From: Terribacillus sp. DMT04
Lineage (GTDB): Bacteria; Bacillota; Bacilli; Bacillales; Amphibacillaceae
Assembly: GCF_019056395.1 (NCBI RefSeq)
Contig: NZ_CP077639.1
Span: 1,056,001-1,120,000 of the forward strand
Direction of reading: 5' to 3'
Length of the DNA: 64,000 bases
Every line of letters starts with the position of its first letter. Position 1 is the stretch's first letter. The notes beneath the pieces are model-generated. The model worked only from the letters and a program-made list of their open reading frames with translations, was not told the DNA's origin and did not search any database. Shown here in pieces: positions 43,007 to 53,356 of this stretch. A program made the position numbers and the translations under genes.

Positions 43007-43171
43007 GTTACTCGATTACTGGTTCAGAAGAATAAAACTTTGCTGGTTGGTCATAATGTATCCTACTACAAGCCACACGGCACGCGCTCCCCACACCCAA
43101 TAGATCTAGCAGCATGCAAGTGCGTACCAGTGTCGGATTAGCAGAATCGAAAAGCAAAGTGAGGGTTATCT

Positions 43172-43922
43172 ATGTTATTTATGCATGATATTTGGGTGAA
43201 CTGGTTCGAAGGTGAGGAAAATGGTTATAACGTATGCTCATTTCATGAATGGCGTAAAGAAGATGGAATCGAACTGCTGGATCAAGTACCACTGCTTTAC
43301 ATAGAAGATTCGCTGTTCGCCTACATTGAAAATGATTTACAAGAGTTGCCGAAAGCAATGCTGGACTTGATTCACCGAAAAGCTTTCTTGCGAAAAAATC
43401 AAGAGCGGATTGCGATCGATTATGCATGCATTGTAACGAACGGAAAAGCCATTCTGGCGGTTGATACGATGGGATATATCACTCCTGTTCGGAAAAGCCG
43501 ACTGATTCCCAGGCAAGAGCGGCTTGTTTATCAGATGATTGAAGATGCACAGCCGGAGAGCTTTGAATGGCGGACAGGAGAGGATGAGAAACAGTATCAT
43601 ATCTTATCGCTTCAACCTGACTTGATGGTCGGATTGACTCGGAAGGAAAGGCAGTTAAAGCAGCTGCTTATGATGGCGATGGATCAGCTGGAAACGAGCG
43701 AGAATCTCGAACAGGTCCGCTACTGGCTGACGGAATGGAAGCCGGAGGAATATCATGTGAATCGGTCCTTGAACTTCCAAGAAGCATGGAAAAAACTATA
43801 CGAAGGTGTCTCGGTTGGCTGGAGCAGAAAACAAGAAGAACTTTGTGAAAAGATGGTAAAAGGGCAGCCGTTTTACGAAAAACTATGGGAATTAGAACAA
43901 AGCGACCAGGCAAAAACGTCAT

Positions 43923-43924
<2 letters not shown>
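43172..43924 (+). CDS. yjbA: YjbA (DUF3603) protein
   Basis: A 250-residue cytosolic protein closely resembling B. subtilis YjbA (251 residues): [75 protein letters not shown]-like and [13 protein letters not shown]. Function unknown. GTGAGGG precedes the ATG. Convergent with trpS, as its place before trpS in B. subtilis predicts. Confidence 0.88.
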
Positions 43925-45218
<1,294 letters not shown>

Positions 45219-45223
45219 TAACT

Positions 45224-45252
45224 ATTATATGCATCTTGCGACCGGTTTGCAA
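45224..45252 (-). promoter_or_regulatory. Sigma-A promoter of trpS
   Basis: TTGCAA (45247-45252), a 17-nt spacer and TATAAT (45224-45229) on the minus strand. The -35 lies inside a 20-nt near-palindrome (45241-45260, GACCGG/CCGGTC arms) that may also end the upstream gene. Confidence 0.85.
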
Positions 45253-45261
45253 GCCGGTCTG

Positions 45262-45651
45262 TCAGATGAGGTAATATATAGCCAGCAGGATAAGCATTAG
45301 ACCGATTAGGACGGCTGCTTGGAACTGCATATACCGTAGAAATGAGCGGTTCACCCATTGAGAGGGGCTACCGTTATCATCAAAATCAAATAATCCCCTA
45401 CTCATTATCTTTCCGAATCTGCGAAAGCTTCTTGTGAGACCATCCAATATTCTGCCTTTAATAACAAATAAAAGTAAAGCAACGACAAAATAAAAGAAAG
45501 CAACGTAAAAGAGTGAATTAATGAACGTAAGTAAGTTCAGTACATCAGAAGTGAAAAATAGGATGCTTATAATTATTAGGTTGACCAATAATAATATGAA
45601 ATGTCCTTTACCAAGCAAAATAAAAACCGCCTTCGTAATATGATGTACCAT
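45262..45651 (-). CDS. DUF3899-like small membrane protein
   Basis: A 129-residue protein with three hydrophobic segments (HFILLLVNLIIISILFFTS, SLFYVAFFYFVVALLLFVI and FQAAVLIGLMLILLAIYYL) and a basic loop in between (RILDGLTRSFRRFGKIMSRG). It resembles the DUF3899 family found near opp/trpS in Bacillaceae. The ATG at 45651 has no obvious ribosome site; TTG about 13 codons in, after AAGGCGG, is an alternative start. Function unknown. Confidence 0.65.
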   Translation of the reverse strand: MVHHITKAVFILLGKGHFILLLVNLIIISILFFTSDVLNLLTFINSLFYVAFFYFVVALLLFVIKGRILDGLTRSFRRFGKIMSRGLFDFDDNGSPSQWVNRSFLRYMQFQAAVLIGLMLILLAIYYLI

Positions 45652-45854
45652 TATATCATAATTGCTTTCTAGTATTTTAGTAATCGAATCTTTTAGGTAA
45701 AAGGAGCGATATCAAGTTTAATGCACAGTAAAATTGTGTGAATAACATAAAATAAAGAAGAAAATCATCATTACAAACTAGGTATATAGTCCTCTTTTTC
45801 GTTATGAAAATGCAATGTTTTCGCACTTTTGTAAAATTCCTATAAATTTAGGGG

Positions 45855-45906
45855 TGCACAAATTGTGAGAAAACTTGTATAATTCTAATTGCGAACAAGT
45901 TGTTCG
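45855..45906 (+). promoter_or_regulatory. Promoter and palindrome upstream of oppA
   Basis: TGCACA (45855-45860), 17 nt and TATAAT (45878-45883). A perfect 7-1-7 palindrome CGAACAA-G-TTGTTCG (45892-45906) covers the expected start site and could be an operator. The rest of the roughly 300-bp gap (45652-45952) shows no gene. Confidence 0.55.
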
Positions 45907-45952
45907 TTGAATGTTGAAAAAATTTAGAATTTTTGGGGAGGTCATGTTTTAC

Positions 45953-47647
45953 ATGAGAAAGAAGAACTGGTTATTAGTTGCACTTGTTTTAGTACTTAGT
46001 TCATTCCTAGCAGCATGTTCCGGCGGCTCTGACAGCTCAGGCGGAGATGGCGGAAGCGGAGATAGCGCTTCAGGCTCTGCGAATGGAGAACAGGTATTTA
46101 ATTTGATTATTGGTGATGAGATACCATCCATGGATTCATCACTCGCTGATGACCAATATGGTATTCAGTGGACTTCGGAAACGCAGGAAGGCCTTTATCG
46201 TCTTGCTGAAGATGGTTCTCTTGCAGAAGGTATCGCTACTGGCGACCCTGAAGTGAGTGAAGATGGTATGACTTGGACATTCAAACTTCGTGAAAATGCA
46301 GAGTGGGAAAATGGAGACCCGGTTACTGCAAACGACTTTGTTTTCGCTTGGCAGCGTGCAATCAATCCAGATACTGGTTCTGAATACGGTCCATATATGA
46401 TGGGCGGCGTTATTAAAAATGCTAACGCTATTAACTCAGGCGAAATGGAAGTTGACCAATTAGGAGTTAAAGCAGTAGACGATTACACTCTTGAAGTACA
46501 ATTGGAGAATCCAACTCCATACTTCGAATCTCTAACCACTTTCCCTACTTTTATGCCATTAAATCAGAAATTTGTTGAAGAACAAGGTGAAAATTACGCG
46601 CTTGAACCTGAAAACTTGCTTTCTAACGGACCTTTCAAAATGACTGAATGGAACCATGGAAGCTCAATGAAATTCGAAAAGAATGATACTTATTGGGATG
46701 CTGAAAATGTTCAGCTAGAAGAAATCAACCTGCAAGTAGTAAAAGATATTGCTACAGGTGTGAACTTGTACGATACAGGAGAAGTTGACCGTGCACCATT
46801 GACCGCGGAATTCGTTGATCAGCGTATTAATGATCCAGCTTACATTCCTGTTGCAACTATGTCTTCTTGGTATCTAAAGCTTAACCAAAATCGTCTTGGT
46901 GAAGAAACGCCATTAGCAAATATTAATGCACGAGAAGCAATTTCTCAAGCAGTTGATAAAGAAGGATTAGTAAACGTTGTTCTTAATGATGGATCTACAG
47001 TGTCAAATGGTTTAGTGCCTAAAGGTCTTGCAACCGGTCCTGATGGGGAAGACTTCCGTGAAGCGAGCGGTGATTTGCTCACTTATGATTTAGATGCTGC
47101 AAAAGAAGCTTGGGCAAAAGCTAAAGAAGAACTTGGACAAGAAGAAATCACATTAGAAATATTAACTGGTGATACTGAGACTTCTGGTCAAATCGTTGAC
47201 TATGTTAAGGGACAGTTGGAAGAAAACTTGGAAGGACTTACTGTCGAAACAAAACAAGTTCCTTTCCAACAAAGACTTGATTTAGATTCAGCTGGTGATT
47301 TTGATATCCTAATCTCAGGTTGGGGACCAGATTATATCGACCCGAATACCTTCCTGGACTTGTTTGTAACGGATGGAGAAAACAACAACATGGCATACAG
47401 CAATGAAGAATATGATTCTCTAATTGAAGCAGCAGCAACTGAAAATGCAACAAACCCAGATGCTCGTTGGCAGAACTTCTTGGATGCAGAGAAAATTTTG
47501 CTAGAAGATGACAAAGCAATTGCACCTCTATGGCAGGATGGTAATGCGTACCTATGGAGTCCAAAAGTGAAAGGTGTATTCACTAACCCGGCTGGTAACG
47601 ATTTCGAATACAAGTGGGCTTATGCAGATAACGCTGCTGTAGAATAA
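45953..47647 (+). CDS. oppA: Oligopeptide ABC transporter substrate-binding lipoprotein OppA
   Basis: A 564-residue lipoprotein. The signal peptide ends in the lipobox FLAAC with lipidated C22, followed by a Ser/Gly linker. The rest is a family-5 solute-binding protein (GTYTWT-like LAEGIATGDPEVSEDGMTWTFKLRENAEWENGDPVTANDFVFAWQR). It captures peptides at the outer membrane surface for OppBCDF. ATG at 45953 is used, after GGGGAGG at a slightly long spacing; in-frame ATG 45944 is too close. In Bacillus Opp also imports signalling peptides for competence and sporulation. Confidence 0.93.
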   Translation: MRKKNWLLVALVLVLSSFLAACSGGSDSSGGDGGSGDSASGSANGEQVFNLIIGDEIPSMDSSLADDQYGIQWTSETQEGLYRLAEDGSLAEGIATGDPEVSEDGMTWTFKLRENAEWENGDPVTANDFVFAWQRAINPDTGSEYGPYMMGGVIKNANAINSGEMEVDQLGVKAVDDYTLEVQLENPTPYFESLTTFPTFMPLNQKFVEEQGENYALEPENLLSNGPFKMTEWNHGSSMKFEKNDTYWDAENVQLEEINLQVVKDIATGVNLYDTGEVDRAPLTAEFVDQRINDPAYIPVATMSSWYLKLNQNRLGEETPLANINAREAISQAVDKEGLVNVVLNDGSTVSNGLVPKGLATGPDGEDFREASGDLLTYDLDAAKEAWAKAKEELGQEEITLEILTGDTETSGQIVDYVKGQLEENLEGLTVETKQVPFQQRLDLDSAGDFDILISGWGPDYIDPNTFLDLFVTDGENNNMAYSNEEYDSLIEAAATENATNPDARWQNFLDAEKILLEDDKAIAPLWQDGNAYLWSPKVKGVFTNPAGNDFEYKWAYADNAAVE

Positions 47648-47679
47648 GTCTAAAATAACTTACACGAAATGAATCTGGT

Positions 47680-47717
47680 GAAGAGAGTATATCCAACACG
47701 GAATATACTCTCTTTTC
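47680..47717 (+). terminator. Intra-operon terminator between oppA and oppB
   Basis: AAGAGAGTATATCC (47681-47694) pairs with GGAATATACTCTCTT (47700-47714) with one bulge, then a short T-run. Partial termination here would make OppA more abundant than the membrane parts. Confidence 0.7.
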
Positions 47718-47778
47718 CATTGGTAATAGTTATCTAATTATAGGGAATTTTTCGACAAATTATTTAGGAGGTGCTCAT

Positions 47779-48705
47779 ATGGCACGTTATATAGGGCAGC
47801 GGATCATTTATATGATCATCACACTATTTCTAATAGCGACAATTTCTTTTATGTTAATGAAATTATTGCCTGGTTCGCCATTGGCAAACGCAAACAAATT
47901 GACAGAAGCACAGCAGGAAGTTATCTATGAGAAATACGGTTTAAATGATCCTATTCCAGTCCAGTACGTAAACTATCTTGGGGGTCTTGTACAAGGAGAT
48001 CTTGGTATATCATTTAAGTTTGATAATCGAGAAGTATCTGATATTCTTGCTGATCGAATTGGACCTTCCGCACAGCTAGGAATTCAAGCGTTGATTATTG
48101 GAACAATTTTAGGTATTTTGCTTGGCTTAGTTTCGGCAATCTACCATAACGGAATTACAGACTACGCTGCAACAATCATAGCTGTTCTAGGAACATCAAT
48201 TCCATCTTTTGTTTTTGCTGGACTTCTACAATATTTTGTAGGGGTGCAGTGGCAATGGCTTCCGGTCGCAACATGGAGTGGGTTTGAATATTCCATTTTG
48301 CCAACAATAGCATTAGCCATTTTCCCAATGGCTACTTGTGCACGTTTTATTAGAACTGAAATGATTGAAGTGCTGAATGAGGATTATATAACAACAGCGC
48401 GCGCAAAAGGTTTAGCAGGTCCTGCAATCATTTTCAAACATGGTATTCGAAATGCTTTAATCCCTTTGGTTACCATTTTGGGACCTTTAGCTGTTGGATT
48501 GCTTACAGGTACGCTTGTAATTGAACAGATCTTTGCCGTTCCAGGAATTGGTGAGCAATTCGTATCATCTGTTAATACCAATGACTTCCCGATTATTATG
48601 GGTACAACGATGTTCTTTGCTGTTGTATTTATAGTAATGATTTTAATCATTGATATCTTGTATGGATTGATTGATCCTAGAATACGGATTTCTGGAAAGG
48701 ACTGA
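47779..48705 (+). CDS. oppB: Oligopeptide ABC transporter permease OppB
   Basis: A 308-residue permease with about six membrane segments. The N-terminal RYIGQRIIYMIITLFLIATISFMLMKLLPGSP is diagnostic of DppB/OppB permeases, and the cytoplasmic EAA loop is EDYITTARAKGLAGPAIIFKHGIRNALIPL. It forms the membrane channel with OppC. TTAGGAGGTGCTCAT precedes the ATG. Four nt separate its stop from oppC. Confidence 0.94.
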   Translation: MARYIGQRIIYMIITLFLIATISFMLMKLLPGSPLANANKLTEAQQEVIYEKYGLNDPIPVQYVNYLGGLVQGDLGISFKFDNREVSDILADRIGPSAQLGIQALIIGTILGILLGLVSAIYHNGITDYAATIIAVLGTSIPSFVFAGLLQYFVGVQWQWLPVATWSGFEYSILPTIALAIFPMATCARFIRTEMIEVLNEDYITTARAKGLAGPAIIFKHGIRNALIPLVTILGPLAVGLLTGTLVIEQIFAVPGIGEQFVSSVNTNDFPIIMGTTMFFAVVFIVMILIIDILYGLIDPRIRISGKD

Positions 48706-48709
48706 GAAT

Positions 48710-49861
48710 ATGGAAAATCAAAAAAAACAGCCGAATAAAAACCTCTTTCGTCCTGCCGATCGCACGCAAGACCAAAGTGAAGTAATAGCAAGAAAAAATT
48801 CCACCTTGCTGCAAGATGCAGTAAGAAGCTTACGGAAAAATATATTCTTTATGATTTCATTTTTCATCCTGCTTTTCATTCTATTAATGAGCATCTTTGC
48901 TCCTATAGTGAGTGACTACTCATATAAAGATCAAGATCTAAATAGATCTTTAATGGGTCCAAGGATACCCGTTTTGGAGAATGTTTCTTTTCTAGGCTTG
49001 GATGGAATGGAAACAAAAACCTTCAATGGTAATAATGTCGAAACTGCAAAAATGAAGGCGAACACCCAATATGATAATGCAAGTGATTTTATAAAATTTG
49101 AGGTTGTTAGTGAGGGGAATGGCACTCCTAACTCAGCAGCAGTGAAAGCTACTTATGATAAGTATGCTGCTAAAGGGCTGGGAAATGAATATTTTTACTT
49201 TGGTACAGACCGACTAGGCCGTGATGTATGGACACGTGTATGGGACGGTACGCGAGTATCACTTCTGATTGCCTTTGCAGCAGCGTTAATTGATTTGGTA
49301 ATTGGTGTTGCTTATGGAGGTATTGCTGCTTATTATGGCGGCCGTGTTGATAACTATATGATGCGTTTCTTAGAAGTCGTTATTGGTATACCAAACTTGG
49401 TAGTTGTTATTTTAATGATACTGGTCCTTGATCCAGGTATCTTAGCAATTATTATTGCGCTCACAATAACAGGCTGGACTAGTATGGCCAGGATTGTACG
49501 TGGTGAGGTACTGAAATTAAAAGGACAAGAATTCGTTCTTGCAGCTCGTACGCTAGGGGCGCCGAATAGAAAAATCATCTTAAAACATTTGATACCCAAC
49601 GTTATGGGATTAATCATTGTTAACACAATGTTCTCTATCCCTTCAGCAATTTTCTTTGAAGCATTCCTAAGCTTTATTGGACTAGGACTACCTTCACCAG
49701 CAGCATCGCTTGGTACACTTATTAATGACGGATTTAAAACATTGCTGACAACACCATCACTGCTTGTGTTCCCAGCTGTTCTAATCTCAGTTCTTATGAT
49801 TGTATTTAATCTCCTAGGTGATGGACTGCGTGACGCATTCGATCCTAAGATGAAGAAATAA
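48710..49861 (+). CDS. oppC: Oligopeptide ABC transporter permease OppC
   Basis: A 383-residue permease. After a cytoplasmic N terminus and TM1 (FFMISFFILLFILLMSIFAPIV) it has an extracytoplasmic insertion of about 90 residues, as in Firmicute OppC, then the FGTDRLGRDVWTRVWDGTRVSL motif, further membrane segments and the EAA loop EFVLAARTLGAPNRKIILKHLIPN. ATG at 48710 follows GGAAAGGACTGAG; the frame runs 13 codons up into oppB and is not used. Confidence 0.94.
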   Translation: MENQKKQPNKNLFRPADRTQDQSEVIARKNSTLLQDAVRSLRKNIFFMISFFILLFILLMSIFAPIVSDYSYKDQDLNRSLMGPRIPVLENVSFLGLDGMETKTFNGNNVETAKMKANTQYDNASDFIKFEVVSEGNGTPNSAAVKATYDKYAAKGLGNEYFYFGTDRLGRDVWTRVWDGTRVSLLIAFAAALIDLVIGVAYGGIAAYYGGRVDNYMMRFLEVVIGIPNLVVVILMILVLDPGILAIIIALTITGWTSMARIVRGEVLKLKGQEFVLAARTLGAPNRKIILKHLIPNVMGLIIVNTMFSIPSAIFFEAFLSFIGLGLPSPAASLGTLINDGFKTLLTTPSLLVFPAVLISVLMIVFNLLGDGLRDAFDPKMKK

Positions 49862-49878
49862 AAAAGGAGGCGACTACC

Positions 49879-50934
49879 TTGAAAAACGGTAATATCCTTG
49901 AGGTGAATGACCTCAAAGTATCATTTAATACCCATAGCGGTGAAGTACAGGCGGTAAGGGGCGTTTCCTTTGATCTGAAAAAAGGAGAGACACTTGCAAT
50001 TGTTGGAGAGTCTGGCTCAGGTAAATCGGTAACAACAAAAGCATTGATGGGATTGCTTCCGAAGCCGCACGGTTATGTTAAAGATGGTTCTATTATGTTT
50101 GATGATAAAGACATTACAAAATTAAAAGATAAAGATATGCAGTCAATCCGTGGGAAGGAATTAGCAATGATTTTCCAGGATCCGATGACCTCACTGAATC
50201 CGACAATGAAAGTCGGTACTCAAATTATGGAAGGCTTATTAAAGCACCAAAAGCTAGGCAAAGAAGAAGCACGTAATAAAGCGATTGAACTAATGAACTT
50301 AGTTCAAATCCCAAATCCTGAAGCTCGTATGAAGCAATATCCGCACCAATTCTCTGGCGGTATGCGCCAGCGTGTCGTCATTGCGATGGCACTTGCTTGT
50401 AACCCGCGCGTACTCATAGCAGATGAGCCAACAACAGCATTGGATGTAACTATTCAGGCTCAAATTCTGGACCTGATGAAGGACATTCAAAAGAAAGTGA
50501 ACACTTCAATCATCTTTATCACCCATGACCTGGGCGTTGTAGCAAACATTGCAGACCGGGTGGCAGTTATGTATGCAGGAAAGATTGTGGAAACTGGAAC
50601 TGTCGATGAGGTGTTTTACAATCCGAAGCACCCGTACACTTGGGGTCTTTTAGGTTCCATGCCAACACTGGAGAGTGACGAAGAGGAACTGTTTGCAATT
50701 CCAGGTACACCTCCTGATTTGATTGCACCTCCGAAGGGTGACGCCTTTGCTGCGCGTAACCGTTTTGCTTTGGAAATTGATTTTGAAGAGGAGCCGCCGA
50801 TGTTTAAGGTGTCGGATACGCATTATGCGGCTACTTGGCTGCTGCATGAAGATGCACCTAAGATTGAGCCACCCGCGTCAGTGAAGAAACGTATTGATTC
50901 AATGGATCATTCTGAGGAGGCGACGCGATCATGA
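49879..50934 (+). CDS. oppD: Oligopeptide ABC transporter ATPase OppD
   Basis: A 351-residue ATPase: Walker A GESGSGKS, Q-loop MIFQDPMTSLNP, signature FSGGMRQRV, Walker B VLIADEPTTALD and H-loop FITHDLGVV, with the C-terminal peptide-transporter extension (EEELFAIPGTPPDL). It lacks the four-Cys iron-sulphur motif some OppD proteins carry near that region. The start is TTG at 49879 after GGAGG. It overlaps oppF by 4 nt (ATGA). Confidence 0.95.
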   Translation: MKNGNILEVNDLKVSFNTHSGEVQAVRGVSFDLKKGETLAIVGESGSGKSVTTKALMGLLPKPHGYVKDGSIMFDDKDITKLKDKDMQSIRGKELAMIFQDPMTSLNPTMKVGTQIMEGLLKHQKLGKEEARNKAIELMNLVQIPNPEARMKQYPHQFSGGMRQRVVIAMALACNPRVLIADEPTTALDVTIQAQILDLMKDIQKKVNTSIIFITHDLGVVANIADRVAVMYAGKIVETGTVDEVFYNPKHPYTWGLLGSMPTLESDEEELFAIPGTPPDLIAPPKGDAFAARNRFALEIDFEEEPPMFKVSDTHYAATWLLHEDAPKIEPPASVKKRIDSMDHSEEATRS

Positions 50935-51875
50935 GTCAGGAAAAATTAGTTGAAATTAAGAATTTAAAGCAGCATTTCAAACTTGGAAGAAATAACGTCG
51001 TCAAGGCAGTAGATGGATTGACGTTTGATATTTATAAAGGAGAAACTTTCGGTCTTGTTGGAGAGTCAGGCTGTGGGAAATCCACAACTGGACGCTCTAT
51101 CATCCGTTTGTATAACTCCACAGATGGAGAAGTGCTTTTCAAAGGCGATAACGTACAAGGGAAGAAGAACAAATCTGAACTGAAGAAATTCAATCGTCAG
51201 ATGCAGATGATTTTCCAAGATCCCTATTCTTCTTTAAACCCACGTATGACGGTAATGGATATTATTGCAGAAGGTATTGATATCCACGGTCTGGCAAAAA
51301 ATGCGGAGGAACGAAAAGCAAAAGTTTATGAACTGTTAGAAACAGTTGGTTTAAATAAAGAGCATGCGAGCCGTTACCCGCATGAGTTCAGCGGCGGGCA
51401 GCGTCAGCGTTTAGGGATTGCACGTGCACTTGCTGTAGACCCAGAATTCATTATCGCGGATGAGCCAATCTCTGCACTGGATGTTTCAATTCAAGCGCAG
51501 GTTGTTAACTTGATGAAGAAGCTGCAAAAAGATAAGGGTCTAACGTATTTGTTCATTGCCCATGATCTTTCAATGGTAAAGTACATCAGTGACCGCATTG
51601 GTGTTATGTACTTCGGTAAACTTGTTGAACTTGCTGATGCGGAAGAACTGTACAAAAATCCAATTCATCCATACACACGCTCGTTGCTTTCTGCCATTCC
51701 GCTTCCGGATCCAATTTATGAGCGTAATCGCAAACGTATCGTGTATGATCCAAGTCAGCATGATACAAGTGAAGAACCAGAATTTCGTGAAATCAGCCCA
51801 AGACATTGGGTGTTATGCACAACGAAGGAATTCGAAGCTTACAAAAAAGAGCAGTCAAACACAGTAACAAACTAA
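50931..51875 (+). CDS. oppF: Oligopeptide ABC transporter ATPase OppF
   Basis: A 314-residue ATPase partner of OppD: Walker A GESGCGKS, MIFQDPYSSLNPRMTV, signature FSGGQRQRLGIARAL, Walker B FIIADEPISALD and H-loop FIAHDLSMV. The C-terminal RHWVLCTTKEFEAYKK is an oligopeptide-transporter C-terminal domain. It completes oppABCDF and is followed by a terminator. Confidence 0.95.
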   Translation: MSQEKLVEIKNLKQHFKLGRNNVVKAVDGLTFDIYKGETFGLVGESGCGKSTTGRSIIRLYNSTDGEVLFKGDNVQGKKNKSELKKFNRQMQMIFQDPYSSLNPRMTVMDIIAEGIDIHGLAKNAEERKAKVYELLETVGLNKEHASRYPHEFSGGQRQRLGIARALAVDPEFIIADEPISALDVSIQAQVVNLMKKLQKDKGLTYLFIAHDLSMVKYISDRIGVMYFGKLVELADAEELYKNPIHPYTRSLLSAIPLPDPIYERNRKRIVYDPSQHDTSEEPEFREISPRHWVLCTTKEFEAYKKEQSNTVTN

Positions 51876-51882
51876 TAAATAA

Positions 51883-51911
51883 AAGTCGCAGCTCAGAGCT
51901 GCGATTTTTTT
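51883..51911 (+). terminator. Terminator of the opp operon
   Basis: TCGCAGCT (51886-51893), a 3-nt loop and AGCTGCGA (51897-51904) run into seven T. Confidence 0.9.
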
Positions 51912-52063
51912 CTGTGTTCAGGTTTCCTGTTTAGTAAATTAGGATAAATAGGAATAGGGAGAGCAACAAATGACACAGTTCAGCAATGTTTTGCAAAAAG
52001 CGGTTTCATCTGCCATATATCTCCCTTATAATGAAAGTAACCAACATATAGGAGATTGATAGA

Positions 52064-53263
52064 ATGGGAAAATGGAAGAATGTAATGCTGACAGCCGCTT
52101 TCACAGTCACCGCTCTTGTTCCAACCGCTGCATTTGCTGCAGAAGAAGGAGAAACGCTGGAAACAAAACAGCTGAAGACTCGGACAGCGACTGTGCAGTC
52201 GTATGAAGTACCGCAAGTTATGAAACGATTTACATACTCATCGGATCTGTCATTTGACTACCCAGACGCTGTAAGAGGTATTTACGTAACTGGTCCTAGT
52301 GCAGGAGGAGCAAGGTTCGACAGCCTCGTAAAGCTTGTAGATGACACAGATCTTAATGCGATGGTAATTGACATTAAAGATGACCACGGTAACATTACAT
52401 ATAAGCCAGACAAAAAATCTCCATACTACGATATAGCACAAGATTATATTGACGACCCGCAGAAAATGCTGAAGGAATTAGAAAAACATAAGATATACCC
52501 GATTGCCCGCATTGTTGTCTTCAAAGATACTCTATTAGCGGAGAAGAAACCGGAGCTATCTTTCCGTAATCCAGATGGAAGCGTTTGGAAGAATGGGCGA
52601 GGAGAAGCATTTGTGAGTCCATTCCAGCATGAAGTATGGGAATATAATGTTGAATTAGCAAAAGAAGCTGCGATGATGGGATTCCAGGAGATTCAATTTG
52701 ACTATGTCCGTTTCCCGGAAGGATTCGAGAAAAGATCGGAAACATTACAATATGATCACGGTGACTATACAGATTCAGAAACAACAGGTGTTCAAAAACG
52801 TGTGCGCGCTGTGACAGACTTTGTAGCTTATGCAAAAGAAGAACTAGCCAATTATGATGTTCAAACATCGGTTGACATTTTTGGCTATGCTGCAACGCTA
52901 AAAGAGGCACCGGGAATTGGGCAGAATTTCTCTAAGATTTCATCTAATGTAGATGTTATATCTTCTATGATTTATCCGAGTCACTGGACTTCTTACTTTG
53001 GCATTGATGTCCCGAACGACCATCCGTATGAACTGACGGCTGAATATGCCAAAGTGGAGAATGAAGTATTAGGAAAACTCGAAAACGCTCCAGAATCCCG
53101 ACCTTGGATTCAAGATTTTGAAGCACCGTGGGTATCCTCGAAACAATATGGCAAACAAGAGGTAGAAGATCAAATTCGTGCGCTAAATGAGAATGGAATC
53201 GATGAATTTCTCATTTGGAATGCCGGTAATAGTTACACAGAGGGTGTAGATTATACACCTTAA
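52064..53263 (+). CDS. Secreted putative glycoside hydrolase (DUF4015)
   Basis: A 399-residue protein with a signal peptide (MGKWKNVMLTAAFTVTALVPTAAFAA, cleavage after AFA). The mature part shows RGIYVTGPSAGG, NAMVIDIKDDHGNITY, YPIARIVVFKD, EIQFDYVRFPEG, TSVDIFGYA, ISSMIYPSHW, IQDFEAP and FLIWNAGNSY, the conserved strands of the DUF4015 TIM-barrel family related to GH13-type enzymes. Acidic catalytic candidates lie at the ends of the IDIKDDHG and QFDYVRFPEG strands. It should act outside the cell on an unknown glycan. AGGAGATTGATAG precedes the ATG. Absent from this place in B. subtilis. Confidence 0.8.
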   Translation: MGKWKNVMLTAAFTVTALVPTAAFAAEEGETLETKQLKTRTATVQSYEVPQVMKRFTYSSDLSFDYPDAVRGIYVTGPSAGGARFDSLVKLVDDTDLNAMVIDIKDDHGNITYKPDKKSPYYDIAQDYIDDPQKMLKELEKHKIYPIARIVVFKDTLLAEKKPELSFRNPDGSVWKNGRGEAFVSPFQHEVWEYNVELAKEAAMMGFQEIQFDYVRFPEGFEKRSETLQYDHGDYTDSETTGVQKRVRAVTDFVAYAKEELANYDVQTSVDIFGYAATLKEAPGIGQNFSKISSNVDVISSMIYPSHWTSYFGIDVPNDHPYELTAEYAKVENEVLGKLENAPESRPWIQDFEAPWVSSKQYGKQEVEDQIRALNENGIDEFLIWNAGNSYTEGVDYTP

Positions 53264-53267
53264 GACA

Positions 53268-53301
53268 AAAACAGCTCCTTTCAGAAGGGGCTGTTTTGTT
53301 T
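53268..53301 (+). terminator. Terminator of the secreted hydrolase gene
   Basis: AAAACAGCTCCTT (53268-53280) pairs with AAGGGGCTGTTTT (53285-53297). The downstream GTTTAG is also part of a predicted promoter. Confidence 0.8.
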
Positions 53302-53322
53302 AGCACAAGCGCTCTGGGGAAT
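53298..53322 (+). promoter_or_regulatory. Candidate sigma-B-type promoter of yjbC-spx
   Basis: GTTTAG (53298-53303), a 13-nt spacer and GGGAAT (53317-53322) match sigma-B with one mismatch. The same hexamers occur upstream of the ferritin-like gene. I recall B. subtilis yjbC as sigma-B-dependent, which agrees. Confidence 0.65.
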
Positions 53323-53356
53323 AATTACGTTATAACGTCACTGAAGGAGCTGCCTT

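Noticed and set aside
45892-45906. LexA box upstream of oppA
   Set aside because: The half-sites CGAAC and GTTCG are separated by 5 nt; the LexA box requires 4.
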